Assembly: GCF_902364025.1 (NCBI RefSeq) | Contig: NZ_CABJCG010000003.1 | Location: 124,001-188,000, forward strand | DNA from: Enterocloster lavalensis | GTDB taxonomy: Bacteria > Bacillota > Clostridia > Lachnospirales > Lachnospiraceae | DNA: 64,000 nt | Direction: 5' to 3' | Shown: positions 62,235 to 64,000 of the stretch, one piece after another | Layout of the letters: every line of letters starts with the position of its first letter | Position numbering within the stretch: the stretch's first letter is position 1 | Notes under the pieces: model-generated | What the model saw: the letters and a program-made list of their open reading frames with translations, nothing else | Database searches by the model: none | What the model was told of the DNA's origin: nothing | Position numbers and translations under genes: made by a program

Positions 62235-63056
62235 TTATGCCCGCAGCTTCCCCAGGGACTGCCAGGCTCCGAACAACAGGAACGCCAGCAGATTCACCAC
62301 CACCACGCTGGCCCCCGCGGGGGTGGACAGCTGGTAGGAGGCCACCATGCCGATCAGAAAGCAGATCAGCGACAGCGCGGCGCTGGAGATGGTCACGCTT
62401 CGAAAGCTCTTGAACACCCGCATGGAGGTCAGCGCCGGAAAGATGATCAGGCTGGAAATGAGCATGGCGCCCATCATGCGCATGCCCAGCACAATGGTCA
62501 CGGCCGTCAGCACGGCGATCACCACGTTGTAGGCGTTCACGCGCACGCCCGTGGCCTTGGCGAAGCTCTCGTCAAAGGTCACTGCGAATATCTTGTGGTA
62601 GCACAGGCCGTACATGGCCAGCACCACCGCGGAGAGGATCACGGAAAAAATCACGTCCTCGCGGCTCATGGCCAGGATGCTGCCGAACATATAGCTGCTC
62701 ACATCCGTGGTCATGCCCGTGGTCATGGAGGTGACGATGATGCCGATGGCCAGGGCGCTGGCCGAGATCATGGCGATGGCCGCGTCGCTCTTCACCTGGC
62801 CGTTCTCCGTGATGCGCAGCAGGAAAAACGCGGCGAGCACCACCACCGGGATGGACACCTTTAAGGGCGACCAGCCCAGGGCCAGGGCGATGGACAGCGC
62901 CCCGAAGGAGACGTGGCTCAGTCCATCCCCGATCATGGAGTAGCGCTTTAATACCAGGCTGACGCCCAGAAGGGAGGCGCAGAGCGAAACCATCAGACCG
63001 CCCACCAGGGCGCGCACCAGAAAGGGATAAGAGAGCATCTCACTGATCATTTCCAT
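62235..63056 (-). CDS. znuB: Metal (Zn/Mn) ABC transporter permease
   Basis: A 273-residue membrane permease of the ABC-3 family with about eight helices: ALVGGLMVSLCASLLGVSLV, MIGDGLSHVSFGALSIAL and MMGAMLISSLIIFPALTS are conserved. It imports zinc or manganese with the ATPase ZnuC and a binding protein. It overlaps the znuC end by 17 bp; AGGAGG lies eight bases before the ATG at 63056. Zinc is favoured by the downstream CobW genes, but manganese is possible. Confidence 0.9.
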   Translation of the reverse strand: MEMISEMLSYPFLVRALVGGLMVSLCASLLGVSLVLKRYSMIGDGLSHVSFGALSIALALGWSPLKVSIPVVVLAAFFLLRITENGQVKSDAAIAMISASALAIGIIVTSMTTGMTTDVSSYMFGSILAMSREDVIFSVILSAVVLAMYGLCYHKIFAVTFDESFAKATGVRVNAYNVVIAVLTAVTIVLGMRMMGAMLISSLIIFPALTSMRVFKSFRSVTISSAALSLICFLIGMVASYQLSTPAGASVVVVNLLAFLLFGAWQSLGKLRA

Positions 63057-63897
63057 GGCAGCAGCCTCCTTTCTCCTCCTGACGGCCCGTATGCCTGCTG
63101 CCGGAAGCGCCCAATACCGGCGCCGGAATCCCCTCTGGTCCGGTCTGCAGATGGACCGCGTGGCAGCCCGCAGTGGGTTTGCATTTCCCCTGCTCCTTCT
63201 CGTGGAAGAAATGGCCCGCCGCCTGGCTGTTCATATAGTCGTGGGCAGGCCCGTAAAAGAGCACCTGTTTTTGCAGGTGCAGAATCTTGTTGGCTTCCTC
63301 CACCGCGTTGCGCAGGTCGTGGGAGACCATGAGAATGGCCACCCCGTCCTCCCGGTTCAGGCGGCGGATCATCTGGTAAAAGTCCTGGATCGCCGCCGGG
63401 TCCAGTCCGGTGATCGGCTCGTCCAGAATCAGAAGGCGGCTGGTGGCGCACAGCGCCCGGGCGATTAAGACCCGCTGCTGCTGCCCGCCGGACAGCTCCC
63501 GGTAGCAGTGCTTTTTCAAGGGGGTGATCCCCAGCTTCTCCATATTTTTCTCCGCCAGCTCCTTCTCCGCCCTGGAGTAAAAGGGCAGGCGTCCCGTGCG
63601 GCTTAAGGCGCCGCTTAAAACCACCTCCCGCACCGTGGCGGGAAAATCCTTCTGGGCCGCGGTCTGCTGGGGCAGGTAGCCGATGCCGGTCCGGCGCAGC
63701 TCCTCCGCCACCGTCAGGCGGCCGGCGGTGGGCTTTAACAGGCCCAGCAGGCCCTTCATCAGGGTGCTCTTGCCGGAACCATTTTCCCCGACAATGCACA
63801 GGTAGTCTCCCGCGTCCACTTCCATGTTCACGTCCACCACCGCGTCCTGGTTGTCATATCCGAAATCCACGTGTTCACATTTAATCAATGGTGTCAT
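63040..63897 (-). CDS. znuC: Metal (Zn/Mn) ABC transporter ATP-binding protein
   Basis: A 285-residue ABC ATPase: Walker A GENGSGKSTLMKGLLG (37-52), GIGYLPQQTAAQKDFP, signature ELSGGQQQRVLIARAL (about 138-153), Walker B LLILDEPITGLDP, and the switch His in MVSHDLR. The tail beyond residue 225 (HFFHEKEQGKCKPTAGCHAV) has extra His and Cys residues and runs longer than typical. It powers ZnuB. Confidence 0.92.
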   Translation of the reverse strand: MTPLIKCEHVDFGYDNQDAVVDVNMEVDAGDYLCIVGENGSGKSTLMKGLLGLLKPTAGRLTVAEELRRTGIGYLPQQTAAQKDFPATVREVVLSGALSRTGRLPFYSRAEKELAEKNMEKLGITPLKKHCYRELSGGQQQRVLIARALCATSRLLILDEPITGLDPAAIQDFYQMIRRLNREDGVAILMVSHDLRNAVEEANKILHLQKQVLFYGPAHDYMNSQAAGHFFHEKEQGKCKPTAGCHAVHLQTGPEGIPAPVLGASGSRHTGRQEEKGGCCHGNDQ

Positions 63898-63957
63898 TCT
63901 ATTACCTCGTTATCCATTCTGCCTTAACCGCCGGGCTGTCCGGCTCTCAAATCCGGC

Positions 63958-64000
63958 TCAGCTAAGCCCCGCCCGCAGCGCCTCCACGTTCCGCTTCATC
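63958..64000 (-). CDS. Probable end of metal-binding lipoprotein ZnuA (partial)
   Basis: The last 13 codons in this frame read MKRNVEALRAGLS and stop at 63958, 60 bp before znuC. The sequence fits the C-terminal helix of ZnuA/TroA-type zinc-binding proteins (a short Asn/Leu helix ending the protein), and a binding-protein gene is expected here. Too little is visible for a firm call. Confidence 0.45.
   Translation of the reverse strand, partial: MKRNVEALRAGLS

Overview
The window looks like the chromosome of a GC-rich member of the Clostridia, most probably Lachnospiraceae. The evidence is Firmicutes-type regulation (CIRCE/HrcA, a T-box on pheST, a purine riboswitch, a 6S-like RNA with a sigma-A promoter), strong AGGAGG ribosome binding sites, secG-rnr-smpB gene order, SpoIID/LytB and 3D-domain wall proteins, and several c-di-GMP proteins. 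The species cannot be fixed from the sequence. Most genes lie on the minus strand. No phage, plasmid, IS transposase or CRISPR array was found.

Layout. 1-3 kb: xanthine-dehydrogenase-type molybdoenzyme genes (xdhA, partial xdhB) behind a guanine-class riboswitch that appears to be an ON switch. 3-7 kb: an EAL protein, tRNA-Glu(CTC), a DUF305 protein and a DUF1874-like protein. 7-14.3 kb: a tightly packed operon (DeoR regulator, cytoplasmic phosphodiesterase, AgcS symporter, D-serine ammonia-lyase, HAD phosphatase) divergent from an MFS transporter; this may be an uncharacterised D-serine-phosphodiester catabolic locus. 14.3-20.1 kb: smpB, rnr, secG, manA, eno. 20.2-22 kb: a type II restriction-modification pair whose endonuclease carries a C-terminal frameshift. 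22-27 kb: a multi-sensor GGDEF/EAL protein joined to a choline-binding-like surface protein. 27-31 kb: pheST with T-box. 31-36 kb: 8-oxoguanine glycosylase, DUF2500, transglutaminase-like, a Vat-like acetyltransferase with a possible leader peptide, and an ElaA-like GNAT. 36-41 kb: hrcA-grpE-dnaK-dnaJ. 41-48 kb: two 3D-domain proteins, cdaR/glycerate kinase, a large SpoIID-like protein and 6S RNA. 48-56 kb: deoC, a small P-loop protein, ybaK, DUF362, a DEAD-box helicase with a structured leader, a LacI regulator and a YiaK-like dehydrogenase. 56-64 kb: a GGDEF-derived protein and a metal/potassium cluster (znuA end, znuC, znuB, trkH, trkA, a His/Cys-rich CobW GTPase and a CobW-TIGR03943 fusion).

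Two dispersed repeat families stand out. One is a 150-bp element seen three times (5.1, 17.6 and 31.2 kb), with terminal inverted repeats ending in TA and three internal hairpins, so it can fold as a cloverleaf. The other is a short imperfect palindrome of about 35 bp seen five times at four loci, resembling REP elements. Local repeats are a 48-bp tandem array at 45.4 kb and a 94-bp duplication of paired hairpins at 50.4 kb.

The best candidates for follow-up are the ON-type guanine riboswitch on a purine-catabolic enzyme, the D-serine/phosphodiesterase operon, the cloverleaf repeat family, and the zinc cluster with an AdcR-like operator in front of the metal-chaperone GTPases.
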